This document shows positions 1 through 8,121 of a DNA stretch of 19,936 nucleotides, piece by piece. A model generated the notes under the pieces. It worked only from the letters and a program-made list of their open reading frames with translations. It searched no databases and was not told the origin of the DNA. A program made the position numbers and the translations under genes. The stretch lies in NCBI GenBank assembly GCA_030428695.1, contig JAUIEM010000166.1, forward strand, positions 1 through 19,936, given 5' to 3'. How positions within the stretch are numbered: the first letter of the stretch is position 1; each line of letters opens with the position of its first letter. The stretch is from a bacterium (GTDB taxonomy: Bacteria > Planctomycetota > J058 > JAJDCP01).

Positions 1-1
1 C

Positions 2-601
2 GCGGTGCAGGGCATTTCCGAACTGATCACCCGGCCGGGCCTGATCAACGTCGACTTTGCCGACGTGCGCACGGTGATGTCGGAGATGGGCAAGGCGATG
101 ATGGGTTCCGCCACCGTGAGCGGGGAAAACCGCGCGGTGGAGGCGGCGCGCCAGGCGATTTCGAGCCCGCTGCTGGAGGACATCAACCTGCACGGCGCCA
201 AGGGCCTGCTGGTGAACATCACCGCGGGGCCGGACATGGCGATCGGCGAATTCGAGGCGGTGGGCAACGCGATTCACGAATACGCCGCCGCGGATGCCAA
301 CGTGGTGATCGGCACCGCGTTCGACCCGGAGATGCAGGGCGACCTGCGGGTGACCATGGTGGCCACCGGCCTCAGCGATCCGAAAGCGGCGAAGCCGGAA
401 GTGGAGAAGGCGCAGCCTCTCAAGGCAGCGCCTCCGCCACGGGAAGAAAAGGCGGAAAAGCTGCCCAAGGGCGCGGTGGCGCCGCCACGACGGTTCGCCC
501 GCGGCAGCGGTGGAGCGGCGGCGACGGCCACCGCCGAGGCGCGCCAGCTCGACCTGGATCATCTCGACATCCCGGCGTTCCTCCGACGCCAGGCTGACTG
601 A
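2..601 (+). CDS. ftsZ: Cell division protein FtsZ, C-terminal part (5' end outside window)
   Basis: FtsZ is the tubulin-like GTPase that polymerises into the cytoplasmic Z-ring. The reading frame is open at the left edge. It starts around residue 190 of a typical FtsZ, so the GTP-binding half is missing. The T7-loop signature [15 protein letters not shown], which supplies the catalytic Asp to the neighbouring subunit, is present at the start. The C-terminal GTPase-activation subdomain follows ([21 protein letters not shown]). A Pro/Ala/Lys-rich linker of about 55 residues comes next, and the protein ends in the conserved tail [12 protein letters not shown] that binds FtsA, ZipA and other divisome partners. 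The close match of the tail to the gammaproteobacterial version, and lpxC downstream, place this piece in Proteobacteria. It is less GC-rich than the DNA beyond 1033 and probably comes from another genome. Confidence 0.97.
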   Translation, partial: AVQGISELITRPGLINVDFADVRTVMSEMGKAMMGSATVSGENRAVEAARQAISSPLLEDINLHGAKGLLVNITAGPDMAIGEFEAVGNAIHEYAAADANVVIGTAFDPEMQGDLRVTMVATGLSDPKAAKPEVEKAQPLKAAPPPREEKAEKLPKGAVAPPRRFARGSGGAAATATAEARQLDLDHLDIPAFLRRQAD

Positions 602-731
602 TCCCGGCCGGGAAACCGGGGCCATGTCGGGCCAGAACCGGCAAATCGTGCAAGTCCGGCGGGCGGGTACTGACAACCGAAAATGGTTCTCATCTGAACC
701 GAATTGGTGTAGTATCCGCCCGTTTCCCGCC

Positions 732-737
732 TACAAT
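732..737 (+). promoter_or_regulatory. Candidate -10 box upstream of lpxC
   Basis: The 170-bp gap between ftsZ and lpxC turns AT-rich at about 731-752, unlike its surroundings. It holds TACAAT, a 5/6 match to the sigma70 -10 box, 35 bp before the lpxC ATG. I see no convincing -35 box at 16-18 bp; TTGGTG at 704-709 is 22 bp away. The rest of the gap holds nothing I recognise. Confidence 0.3.
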
Positions 738-771
738 ATAAAATTTTCTTATACACGCTCGGTTGTCCGGG

Positions 772-1033
772 ATGATCAGACAGCGCACGCTTAAAAACAT
801 CATACGCGCCACGGGGGTTGGCCTGCATACCGGGCAGAAGGTATACCTCACGCTGCGTCCTGCGGTGGAGGATTCCGGCATCGTCTTCGTGCGCACCGAC
901 CTCGATCCCGCGGTATCCGTTCCCGCGCGTCCGGAAAACGTCAGCGACACCCGCCTCTCCACGACGCTGGAACGGGACGGGGTAAAAATCTCCACCGTCG
1001 AGCACCTGATGTCCGCCTTCGCCGGCCTCGGCA
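772..1033 (+). CDS. lpxC: UDP-3-O-acyl-N-acetylglucosamine deacetylase LpxC, N-terminal fragment
   Basis: LpxC is the cytoplasmic zinc deacetylase that commits UDP-3-O-acyl-GlcNAc to lipid A synthesis. The ATG at 772 begins [21 protein letters not shown], close to the E. coli start. A TTG nine bases upstream is possible, but neither start has a strong Shine-Dalgarno. The match runs through TGVGLHTG and the RISTVEHL-type motif (here [16 protein letters not shown]), which includes the first zinc-ligand His. It stops at residue 87, where a full enzyme has about 305 residues. The frame stays open beyond, but those residues are the antisense of a Ser/Thr kinase gene and have no LpxC character. The gene is therefore cut at about 1033. 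Following ftsZ is the standard dcw-cluster order in Gamma- and Betaproteobacteria. Confidence 0.93.
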
Positions 1034-1692
1034 GGCGCCAGCGCGGTGCTCGCGAGCAGCTCGCGCAGGTTCCGGCCCTGGACGAGCTCGAGGAAGAGGA
1101 AGGGCGTGCTCCCGATCAAGCGCGTGCCGAACGCGCGCACGACGTTGCTCTGCGGCCGCAGCTCGGTCCAGATCTCGGTCTCGTTCAGGAAGGACAACAG
1201 CACATCGGGCCGGTCGACGAAGGCGTCCTTGCGGAAGGTCTTGATCGCGAAGGCGAAGTCGAGCTCGTGGTCGTAGCAGATGTAGACCACCCCCATGCCC
1301 CCGTGCAGGGCGTGCATCACCTCGTAGCGCTCGCTCGGTGCGGGCGCGGGCTGCACCGGCGCGGCGACGGCCGGCGGGGCCGCGAGGGCCCCGGCCGAGA
1401 CCAGCGAGGCGGCGAGGGAGCGATCCTTTGGCGCGGCGACCGGCGCCTCCGGCGGAGCCTGTGGAGGAGCAGCCTCCGGCGCAGCCTCTGCCGGCGCGGC
1501 GACATCCTCTGGCGCTTCGGCCTGGACCAGGCTGTGCCGGAGGGAACCGTGCCGGGCGAGCTCCTCCTCGACCTCGGTAAAGGTCATGCTCAGGGACAAC
1601 GCGTCCAGGCCGGAGAAGTGGACGCTCAGGCTGCGTCCGCCCGACTTCTGTTCGTCACACCACCGCCGCACCTGCTGGTGCTGTTCGCTCAT
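1024..1692 (-). CDS. Ser/Thr protein kinase, N-terminal part (3' half lost at the junction)
   Basis: ATG at 1692 has GGAGG seven bases upstream. Residues 1-55 are a small N-terminal region of unknown fold. Residues 56-120 form an Ala/Pro-rich linker. A PknB-type kinase domain begins at about 122. The glycine loop reads LHGGMGVVY (129-137), the ATP-anchoring Lys is K151 in FAIKTF, and the helix-C Glu lies in [11 protein letters not shown]. The hinge [10 protein letters not shown] and the next helix up to PAEA (residue 223) are visible. The catalytic HRD and DFG motifs are missing because the sequence switches to antisense lpxC at 1024-1033. I infer the native gene was intact and was cut by a chimeric join. 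It lies downstream of the barrel-like gene on the same strand, after a gap of 165 bp. Confidence 0.88.
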
Positions 1693-1798
1693 CGCTTTCC
1701 CTCCGGGGTCTACCGACGATGGCAGCCTCCGCGCGGCCCTGCAAGCCCGCCCCTCACACAGCCTCCCGACCGGGGATGCGCTCGAGCCCGCGGAGCAG

Positions 1799-1821
1799 GT
1801 CGACGCGAGGTGCGCGTCGAC
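1799..1821 (-). other. Perfect 9-bp hairpin between two minus-strand genes
   Basis: GTCGACGCG and CGCGTCGAC form a perfect 9-bp stem around the 5-nt loop AGGTG. It begins 37 bp after the stop of the barrel-like gene and lies 107 bp before the kinase start. No T-run follows on the minus strand, so it is not a textbook intrinsic terminator. It could be a transcript-end or processing structure, or a DNA operator. The rest of the 165-bp gap shows nothing recognisable. Confidence 0.4.
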
Positions 1822-1857
1822 GCCCGCGACGTTGGTGTGCAGGGAGAGGTTGCGCGT

Positions 1858-3060
1858 TCAGAACCGCAGGGTGAAACCGACCGTCGCGGTGGTCGAGGAG
1901 GGCTTGTTGAGCTGGCGCTCGAAGCCGGCGGTCAGGCTGGCGTTCGGGTTGATCTTGACCGCCATCTTCCCGAACACCTTGCCCTCGTCGAGCTTGTTCA
2001 GGGTGCCGGTGTAGCCGAGGTTCAGGGTCGTGCGCTGGCCGAGCTTCTGCGTCAGGTGGGCGTAGGCGTTGGCCTCGCCGAACTTCGTCACGTCGCCCTT
2101 GACCCCCATCTTGAAGTCGGTGCCGGTGCGCGAAGAGCGCATGTTGAGGTAGGGATGGACGGTCAGCTTCGGGTCGGTGAGCGGCGTGGTCAGGGTCATG
2201 GCGGTGCCGAGCTTGATCTCGAACTCCGAGCCCTTGATCGACAGGCCGAGGTCGCTGTCGACCTTCTTGACGAACAGCACGGCCGGCTTCAGGTCGAAGT
2301 GCGGCTTCAGCTTGAAGTAGAGCTTGAAGCGCACCGCCGTCTTCTCGATCTCGTTCTTGATCGCGTTGTCGAGAGCGACCGCGGCCTGCGCCCGCGGCGC
2401 GACGGCCTTCTTGACCGCGTCGACCTGGGCCGGGGGCAGCTTCTTGCCCTCGACCGACTTCTTGACCTGGCCGAGCTCCTTGCTGATCGTCAGCCGCCGG
2501 TCGAGGTAGCCGGCCAGGTTGACGATCACCGACTCGGCCCAGAAGGTCGCCTCGCGGGTGAACGGAGACTTCATCACCTCCGCCGCGAGGGCGGCGCCCA
2601 TCTGGCTGCGCACGTTGGAGGGGATCTTGTCGCCGACGTGCTTCTGCAGCAGCGACTCGATGCCCTTCTTGATGCCCTTCTCGGCCTCCTTGTCGAGGTC
2701 GACGTTGGCGAGGCCCTTGAACGCGCCCTGCGCGATCTTGTTGTAGGTCCCGGCCAGACCGCTGGTGTCGCGGGGCGTGCGGCTGGCGGCGGTCCGCTTC
2801 GCCTCCTCGCCGAGGGCGCGGAAGCCGCTGTTCAGGCGCTCGACCATGCGCACGTACAGGGACGGCCCCTGGCGCAGCTTGGCGACGGGGTCGCGCCGGG
2901 CTTCCTGCTTGATGTGGGCCTCGAGGGCCTTGCGCTTCGGCTCCCACCGCTTGATCGCCGCGTCGACCTGGTTGCCGCCGACCAGCGCGCGTTTGAGGTC
3001 CTGGTGGAATTCCTTGAGCAGGCGCTCGACCTTGTCGAGCAGCTCCATCATGCCGGCCAT
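1858..3060 (-). CDS. Unrecognised 400-aa protein: helical N-terminus, beta-barrel-like C-terminus
   Basis: I do not recognise this family. The ATG at 3060 is chosen because GAGGG lies six bases upstream; an in-frame ATG at 3084 has no such site. Residues 1-240 look mostly helical and charged, with many Lys, Arg and Glu. Residues 242-400 change to alternating polar/hydrophobic segments about 8-12 residues long, such as [25 protein letters not shown] and [11 protein letters not shown]. They end with [10 protein letters not shown], whose terminal Phe matches the last-strand signal of outer-membrane beta-barrels. There is no Sec signal peptide or other hydrophobic segment at the N-terminus, so export by the usual route is not supported. 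It could be a soluble beta-rich protein, or a barrel exported another way. A small membrane protein gene ends 28 bp upstream and a Ser/Thr kinase gene follows, suggesting one transcription unit. Confidence 0.75.
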   Translation of the reverse strand: MAGMMELLDKVERLLKEFHQDLKRALVGGNQVDAAIKRWEPKRKALEAHIKQEARRDPVAKLRQGPSLYVRMVERLNSGFRALGEEAKRTAASRTPRDTSGLAGTYNKIAQGAFKGLANVDLDKEAEKGIKKGIESLLQKHVGDKIPSNVRSQMGAALAAEVMKSPFTREATFWAESVIVNLAGYLDRRLTISKELGQVKKSVEGKKLPPAQVDAVKKAVAPRAQAAVALDNAIKNEIEKTAVRFKLYFKLKPHFDLKPAVLFVKKVDSDLGLSIKGSEFEIKLGTAMTLTTPLTDPKLTVHPYLNMRSSRTGTDFKMGVKGDVTKFGEANAYAHLTQKLGQRTTLNLGYTGTLNKLDEGKVFGKMAVKINPNASLTAGFERQLNKPSSTTATVGFTLRF

Positions 3061-3087
3061 CGCGATCCCTCGGGTGTGTTGCATCCC

Positions 3088-3387
3088 TTATTGTAGTGAG
3101 CGGTCGGCGCCGTCCGGCGCGGATTCTTCGGGAAGCGGCTCCGCGGGCCTCCCGGCGGGCGCGGACCGCTCGAGGGAGAGCAGCGCGCGGTCCTGGCGCT
3201 CCGTGATCCCGACCCGCGCCTCGCCGAGCGTCTGCCACAGGCGGGCCGCGGCCCACAGCTGGGAGCCGAGCACCAGGAGCACGGCCCAGCCGACGATCGC
3301 CACGAACACGGCCTCGACCGCGTTTGTCCTTGGCGGCGGGTTGGCGGTCAGGACGGCTCCTCGCGGCTGCGTCCGGCCCGGACGCAC
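3088..3387 (-). CDS. Small single-pass membrane protein, function unknown
   Basis: The frame ends at TAA (3088), 27 bases before the barrel-like gene. The start is uncertain. GTG at 3387 has GGGAG five bases upstream and gives 99 residues; GTG at 3309 would give 73. The frame stays open further upstream, but there it runs antisense to the transporter gene. One clear transmembrane helix lies at about residues 24-45 ([20 protein letters not shown]). It is followed by a short amphipathic stretch and a polar, acidic tail rich in Pro, Glu and Asp. No motif suggests a function. Position and strand suggest co-transcription with the downstream barrel-like protein and kinase. Confidence 0.5.
   Translation of the reverse strand: MRPGRTQPRGAVLTANPPPRTNAVEAVFVAIVGWAVLLVLGSQLWAAARLWQTLGEARVGITERQDRALLSLERSAPAGRPAEPLPEESAPDGADRSLQ
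3368..3386. promoter_or_regulatory. 19-bp perfect palindrome in a divergent gene-start region
   Basis: TGCGTCCGG and CCGGACGCA are perfect 9-bp arms around one central C. The site lies about 100 bp upstream of the transporter start on the other strand. It either overlaps the first codons of the small membrane protein or lies just before it, depending on that gene's start. With one central base it cannot fold into a full hairpin, so a dimeric DNA-binding protein site is the more natural reading. No regulator gene lies next to it. Confidence 0.35.
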
Positions 3388-3484
3388 GGATGCTCCCAAT
3401 GTACCTGCGGCGACCGCCCGCTCGCCATTGTGCCGGGCCGGGACTTCGGCTAGGCTGCTCGACCTCTCCGAAGAGGCGAACGAC

Positions 3485-5299
3485 GTGGCAGAGGAAGGCA
3501 AGGCCAAGACGCTCTGGTCGCTGTCCTGGCCGTTGATGATCAGCTTCACCGCGCGGGCGCTCCTGTCGTCGATCGACCTGCCCTACGCGAGCCGGCTCGA
3601 CAACCCGGACGCCGCGATCGCCGGCATCGGCCTGTCCTTCCCGCTCGAGTTCAGCTTCATCGCCTGCTGGGTCGGCACCTCGGCGGCGCTGACCTCGCAC
3701 CTCAGCAAGGCCTTCGGCGAGCAGAACGAGGCGCGCATCGCGCAGCTGTTGCGGACGACGAAGGCGATCGTCATCGCCCTCGGCGCCCTGTTCCTCGCGA
3801 TGGCCGGCGCGATCTACGGCTTCGCGGAGCACCTGCTGCCCGCCCAGCTCGGCCCGGACGTGATCGAGAACTTCCGCCTCTACGCCCCGGTGCTGCTCGC
3901 CGGCGTCGCCATCCTCGGCTTCTGGTCGACGATCCCCGACTCGATCGTCAAGGCCCACCACGACACCCGCTCGACGATGGTCGCCGGCCTGATCTCGGGC
4001 ATCGGCAACCTGGTCTTCAACACCATCTTCCTGTTCGGCTTCGGCTGGGGCATCGCCGGCATCGCCCTCGCCACCGGCCTCGCCCGCGGTGGCAGCCTGG
4101 TCTACGCCCTGGTCCGCGCCGCGAAGCTCGAGGCGGCGCGCCGGGCGCAGTGGGCCGAAGAGGAGGCGACGCCGCGCACCAAGCCCGCGCCGCAGCTGAC
4201 CTCCGAGGGCTTGTTCCGGCGGCCGCTGTGGGCGATGCTGGTGCTCGCGGTGCCGTCGGCGCTGACCTTCGTGCTGATGGGCACCGAGAACTTCGCGATC
4301 AACTTCGTGCTCGGCATGTTCCCGAACCCCGACCCGGCGATCGCCGCCTACGCGATCTACCACAAGGTCGTCGCCCTCGGGCTGATGCCGATCATCGCGA
4401 CCGGCGTCGCGATCCTGCCCTTCGTCGCGCGCCACGTCGGCTCCGGCAACCTCGTCGAGGTCAGCCGCGGGTTGCGCCAGGCCTTCGTGTTGTCCCTCGC
4501 CTGGCTGGCGCTGCTCGTCGCGCCGCTGTGCTTCCTCGGCGGAAACCTGCTCGCCGGCTTCCTCAGCGAAGGGGAGACGACGACCGCGCTCGCCTCCTTC
4601 GTCGTGCGCTACCTCGTGCCCCTGGCCGGGCTGGTCGCGACCCCCTTCATGCTGTGCCGGCCCGTGTTCGAGGCGGTGCAGCGCGGCGGGCCCGGGCTGC
4701 TGATGGCGACCCTGCGCTACGTCGTGCTCGGGCTGCCCTGCGCGATCGTCGGCGCCACCCTGGCCGAGGGCTGGGGCTACCCGCCGCTGTACGGCCTCGC
4801 CTTCGGCCTGGTGACCGGCTCCTCGCTGGTGTCGCTGACCTTCGTGTTGTGGCTGTGGCGGCTGCTCGGACAGCTCGGGCGCGGCGAGGGGACGGCCAGT
4901 CAGCTCCGCAACCGCGCCGTCGGCTCCCCGCCGGAGGCGGCGGAGGAAGCGGACGAGACGCGCGTCTACGGCTTCGAGGCGGCCTCGATCGAAGAGCTCG
5001 CGGCGGCCCTGGAGCGGGAGCTCGGCGTCCGGATGTTCCCGAACCAGAGCCCGCTGATCGGACCCTGGTTCGCCAGCCAGGATCCCGCCGCCCTGGTCGC
5101 GGCGCGCCGGGAAGGGACGCCGTACCAGCCCGAGCCCCCGCACCTGCAGCTCGTCCTCAACGACCCCGAGCCCGGCTACACCGCTCCGGAGCACCCCGAC
5201 GGCGGCACGTACATCCTGCGGGTCAGCGCCCCGGCCCCGCTGCTACGGGAGCTCGTTGAGAAGCTGGAAGGGTTGGGGGGTCGGCGCCTGGTTCCGTAG
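3485..5299 (+). CDS. MATE-family multidrug/drug:cation exporter with extra C-terminal domain
   Basis: This looks like a MATE (multi antimicrobial extrusion) transporter, an inner-membrane exporter driven by Na+ or H+. GTG at 3485 is chosen because AGAGG lies eight bases upstream and the protein then begins just before the first transmembrane helix. Residues 10-465 show about twelve hydrophobic helices in two halves separated by a charged loop (215-245), the usual MATE layout. The N-half contains WPLMISFTARALLSSID and GTSAALTSHLSKAFGEQ, typical of the first two helices. Residues 466-490 are a polar linker. Residues 495-604 form a soluble domain that a standard MATE (about 450 residues) lacks, with the motif RMFPNQSPLIGPWF. 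The substrate cannot be told. The gene stands alone, convergent with the histidine kinase. Confidence 0.85.
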   Translation: MAEEGKAKTLWSLSWPLMISFTARALLSSIDLPYASRLDNPDAAIAGIGLSFPLEFSFIACWVGTSAALTSHLSKAFGEQNEARIAQLLRTTKAIVIALGALFLAMAGAIYGFAEHLLPAQLGPDVIENFRLYAPVLLAGVAILGFWSTIPDSIVKAHHDTRSTMVAGLISGIGNLVFNTIFLFGFGWGIAGIALATGLARGGSLVYALVRAAKLEAARRAQWAEEEATPRTKPAPQLTSEGLFRRPLWAMLVLAVPSALTFVLMGTENFAINFVLGMFPNPDPAIAAYAIYHKVVALGLMPIIATGVAILPFVARHVGSGNLVEVSRGLRQAFVLSLAWLALLVAPLCFLGGNLLAGFLSEGETTTALASFVVRYLVPLAGLVATPFMLCRPVFEAVQRGGPGLLMATLRYVVLGLPCAIVGATLAEGWGYPPLYGLAFGLVTGSSLVSLTFVLWLWRLLGQLGRGEGTASQLRNRAVGSPPEAAEEADETRVYGFEAASIEELAAALERELGVRMFPNQSPLIGPWFASQDPAALVAARREGTPYQPEPPHLQLVLNDPEPGYTAPEHPDGGTYILRVSAPAPLLRELVEKLEGLGGRRLVP

Positions 5300-5311
5300 G
5301 AGGCCTTCTAC
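5296..5311. terminator. Short inverted repeat between convergent genes
   Basis: GTAGGAGGCCTTCTAC can fold into a 6-bp stem (one G-U pair) with a GGCC loop. It covers the transporter's stop codon and ends two bases before the outer base of the histidine kinase stop codon. It could act in both directions, but it has no T-run and is short. Confidence 0.25.
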
Positions 5312-5312
5312 A

Positions 5313-8012
5313 CTACTCGACGACCTCGGCGAGATGCTGATGCAGCAGCGCATCGAGGGCTGCGAAGTCGAGGGGCTTGCCGAGGTGGCTGTCGAAGCCG
5401 GCGCGACGCAGGCCCTCCTCCTCTCCCTGCAGGGTCTGCGCGGTCAGAGCGACGATCGGCAGCTCGTACGACAGGGCCCGCAGCCGGCGCGCCGCTTCCA
5501 GCCCGTCCATCTCCGGCATGCGCAGGTCCATCAGCACGAGGTCGGCGCTGGAGGTCTGGTAGCTCTCCAGGGCCGTCCGCCCGTTGTCCGCTTCCCGCAC
5601 CTCGAGCCCGCGCTCCTCGAGCGCCATGCGCACGACCATGCGGTTGAGGGGCTCATCGTCGACGACCAGCACCGTCGCCGCACGCAGCTTCGGCCGCGCG
5701 GGGACCACCTCCACCCGGGCCGAAGGCGAGGCCTTGATCGCGCGCCGCAGGGTCTCGTGCAGCTGCTGCCGACGCAGCGGGCGCTCGAGCCACAGCCCGT
5801 CCGGCCGGGCGTCCCCGAGCAGCGGCGGCTCGAGGAGCAGCAGCCGGGCCCGCGACCCAGCGACCGCGCGGCCGATCGCCATCCGCAGCGGCTCGGGCAG
5901 GCTGGCGTCGAGCAGCACCACCCCCTCGCCGAAGCGCGTCTCCGCCTCCTGCGGTTCTTCCGGCGCCGCGACCTCCATCCCCCAATCCCGCAGCAGCGCG
6001 GCGAGCTGCGCGCGGCGCGCAGGGTGGGACTCGAGCAGCCAGGCCCGGGCGCCCTGCAGGCAAGGGTCGGGCTGCCAGGGGTCGAGCTCGGTGTGGGGTA
6101 GCCGCACATCGAAGGAGAAGGTCGAGCCGCGGCCCTCCTCGCTCTCGCAGGTCAGCCGGCCGCCCATCGCCTGGACCAACCGCGAGGCGATCGCCAGGCC
6201 GAGCCCCGTGCCGCCGTAGCGCCGGGTGGTCGAGCTGTCGACCTGGGTGAAGGCCTCGGTGATCGTGCGCAGCTTCGCACGGGGGATGCCGATACCGGTG
6301 TCCGCGACCTCGACCGCGAAGCGGGTGTGGTGGCGGCCGCCTTTGCGCCCCCGCACCCGGAGCACGATTTCGCCCTTGGCGGTGAACTTGACCGCGTTGC
6401 CGAGCAGGTTGACGACGACCTGGCGCAGACGCACCGGGTCCCCGACCAGCCGCTGCGGCAGCTCGCCGAGCAGCTCGAGGCGCAGCAAGACGCCCTTGGC
6501 GTGGGCCTGGCCGGCGAAGTTGCACGCGCAGTCCTCGAACAGCGTCCAGACGTCGAAGGGGATCTCCTCGAGCTGGAGCTTGCCCGCCTCGATCTTCGAG
6601 AAGTCGAGGATGCCGTTGACCGTCGACAGCAGCAGGCGAGCGGCGCCGCGGATGCGCTCGAGCAGCGGGTCGCCGCCGCGCTTCAGCGCCATCTCCGTCA
6701 GCCCGATCACCCCGTTGAGGGGGGTGCGGATCTCGTGGCTGACGTTGGCGAGAAAGATGCTCTTCGCGCGGCTCGCCGCTTCCGCCTGATCCCGTGCCTC
6801 CTCGAGGCTGGCGGTGCGTTCCTTGACCTTGCTCTCGAGCTCGGCGTTGAGCGCCGCGACCTCGAGGCTCATGCGCTGGACCCGGTCGGCGAGGGCGATC
6901 GACAGGACGAACAGCTCGAGCAGTCCGCCGATCAGATAGGCGTGCTGGGACCAGAAGCCGCTGGGGACGAGGTCGAAGGACCACAGCACGCGCAGGAATC
7001 CCGCCCCGAGAAACAGGGCGAAGGCGAGGAACAGGATCCGCGCGTCGCGGTTCCTGCGGACGAAGGCGGTCACCGGCAGGACCCAGGCCAACAGGACGAC
7101 GACGTTCAGCCCGGCGACCGTCGCCACGCACGAGACCCCGAGCCGGGTCTCCGCGATCAGCCCGAAGGCGGCGGCGGCGATGTTGACACCGACCAGGATC
7201 CGCACCACCAGCCCGGCGGCCCGATCGACCTCCTCGAGACGGATGAAGCGGTGCGCGAAGGCGAGCAGGAAGGCGGAGAACAAGCCGACGCAGACCGGCT
7301 GCGCGACGTGGGCGAGGGCGACCTGCTCCGGCCACAGGTAGCGACCGGCGACGCCGCTCTGGCCGAGGGCGAAGAGGGTCAGGAACAGGCTGTGCATCGC
7401 GAGCAGGATGTAGAGCTTCTCGCGCAGCCGCTGCGCGAGGATCAGGCACGCGGTGATCAGGCAGACGAGGAAGCCGTAGAGGCCCCACAGGAAGGGCACC
7501 GTGCTCTCATCCTCGGCGCGCAGCCCCTCCGGGCTCCAGAGCCGCGGGCGGACCGGGATCGTGCTGGTCGAGCGGATACACACGTAGACCGTCTCGGTGG
7601 AGCGCCCCCTGAGCTCGAGCGGCAGCACGTGGGTGCGGTGGGCGAAGGGCCTCTGTGAGAAGGGGAGCCGGTCGCCGCCCAGCGTCCGCTCCCAGGCACG
7701 CGCCCCCCTCCGGAACAGGGTGATCTCGTCGAGCAGCGGGTAGGCCAGCTGCAGGAGCAGCTCGCGCGGAGTCTCGCGGGTGTTCACCAGGCGGAGACGC
7801 AGCCAGCAGCTCGCCTTCGAGTAGCCGAGATTGATGCCGCGCTCCGGGAAGTCCTCCCAGGCCGGAGCGCTCGCGAGCAGGGCGTCGACGTCGACGATGC
7901 TGGCCTGGACCGAGAAGTCGAGCTTCGCACACAGCCCGTCGAGCGCCGGATCGACTTCCGGGACGGCGGCGAGCACCGGGCCGAGACAGAAGCAAAACGC
8001 GAGCAGGCGCAT
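5313..8012 (-). CDS. Hybrid sensor histidine kinase (7TMR-DISM, HisKA, HATPase, two receiver domains)
   Basis: A membrane sensor that autophosphorylates on His and passes phosphate to its own receiver. The ATG at 8012 gives a good signal peptide (MRLLAFCFCLGPVLAA); GGGA lies seven bases upstream. Residues 17-170 form a periplasmic 7TMR-DISMED2-like sensory domain. Seven transmembrane helices follow at about 172-376 (7TMR-DISM_7TM), then a coiled coil (378-415). HisKA has H426 in NVSHEIRTPLNG. The ATPase domain has N539 (NLLGNAVKFT), D571 (DTGIGIP) and GTGLGLAI (601-608). The first receiver (about 655-760) lacks the acidic pair and the Lys, so it is probably inactive. The second (780-895) is complete: D785/D786, phospho-acceptor D829 (LMDLRMPEMDG) and K879 (GKP). 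No separate response regulator lies nearby, so its output partner is unknown. 899 aa. Confidence 0.95.
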   Translation of the reverse strand: MRLLAFCFCLGPVLAAVPEVDPALDGLCAKLDFSVQASIVDVDALLASAPAWEDFPERGINLGYSKASCWLRLRLVNTRETPRELLLQLAYPLLDEITLFRRGARAWERTLGGDRLPFSQRPFAHRTHVLPLELRGRSTETVYVCIRSTSTIPVRPRLWSPEGLRAEDESTVPFLWGLYGFLVCLITACLILAQRLREKLYILLAMHSLFLTLFALGQSGVAGRYLWPEQVALAHVAQPVCVGLFSAFLLAFAHRFIRLEEVDRAAGLVVRILVGVNIAAAAFGLIAETRLGVSCVATVAGLNVVVLLAWVLPVTAFVRRNRDARILFLAFALFLGAGFLRVLWSFDLVPSGFWSQHAYLIGGLLELFVLSIALADRVQRMSLEVAALNAELESKVKERTASLEEARDQAEAASRAKSIFLANVSHEIRTPLNGVIGLTEMALKRGGDPLLERIRGAARLLLSTVNGILDFSKIEAGKLQLEEIPFDVWTLFEDCACNFAGQAHAKGVLLRLELLGELPQRLVGDPVRLRQVVVNLLGNAVKFTAKGEIVLRVRGRKGGRHHTRFAVEVADTGIGIPRAKLRTITEAFTQVDSSTTRRYGGTGLGLAIASRLVQAMGGRLTCESEEGRGSTFSFDVRLPHTELDPWQPDPCLQGARAWLLESHPARRAQLAALLRDWGMEVAAPEEPQEAETRFGEGVVLLDASLPEPLRMAIGRAVAGSRARLLLLEPPLLGDARPDGLWLERPLRRQQLHETLRRAIKASPSARVEVVPARPKLRAATVLVVDDEPLNRMVVRMALEERGLEVREADNGRTALESYQTSSADLVLMDLRMPEMDGLEAARRLRALSYELPIVALTAQTLQGEEEGLRRAGFDSHLGKPLDFAALDALLHQHLAEVVE

Positions 8013-8121
8013 CGAGAATCCCAATCGTGCAACCCATCCGTGATAGCGCAGGTGCGGCCGCCGCGCCAGCCGTCGGCCGCCTTCCTCTGCGTCGGGGCAG
8101 GCCTGGCCCGGGGAGGTCCGA

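Noticed and set aside
1034..3096. Open frame on the + strand continuing the lpxC fragment for hundreds of codons
   Set aside because: After residue 87 it reads as Arg/Glu/Leu/Val-rich low-complexity sequence and is exactly antisense to the kinase and barrel-like genes. High GC keeps antisense frames open.
1754..5194. Very long minus-strand open frame, over 1100 codons
   Set aside because: Antisense or out of frame to the transporter and the barrel-like gene, with Arg/Ala/Gly/Asp-rich composition and no domain.
3485..5299. Polysaccharide flippase (MurJ/Wzx) instead of MATE
   Set aside because: Twelve helices in two halves with MATE-like first helices and no neighbouring cell-wall or glycan genes; a flippase is not fully excluded.
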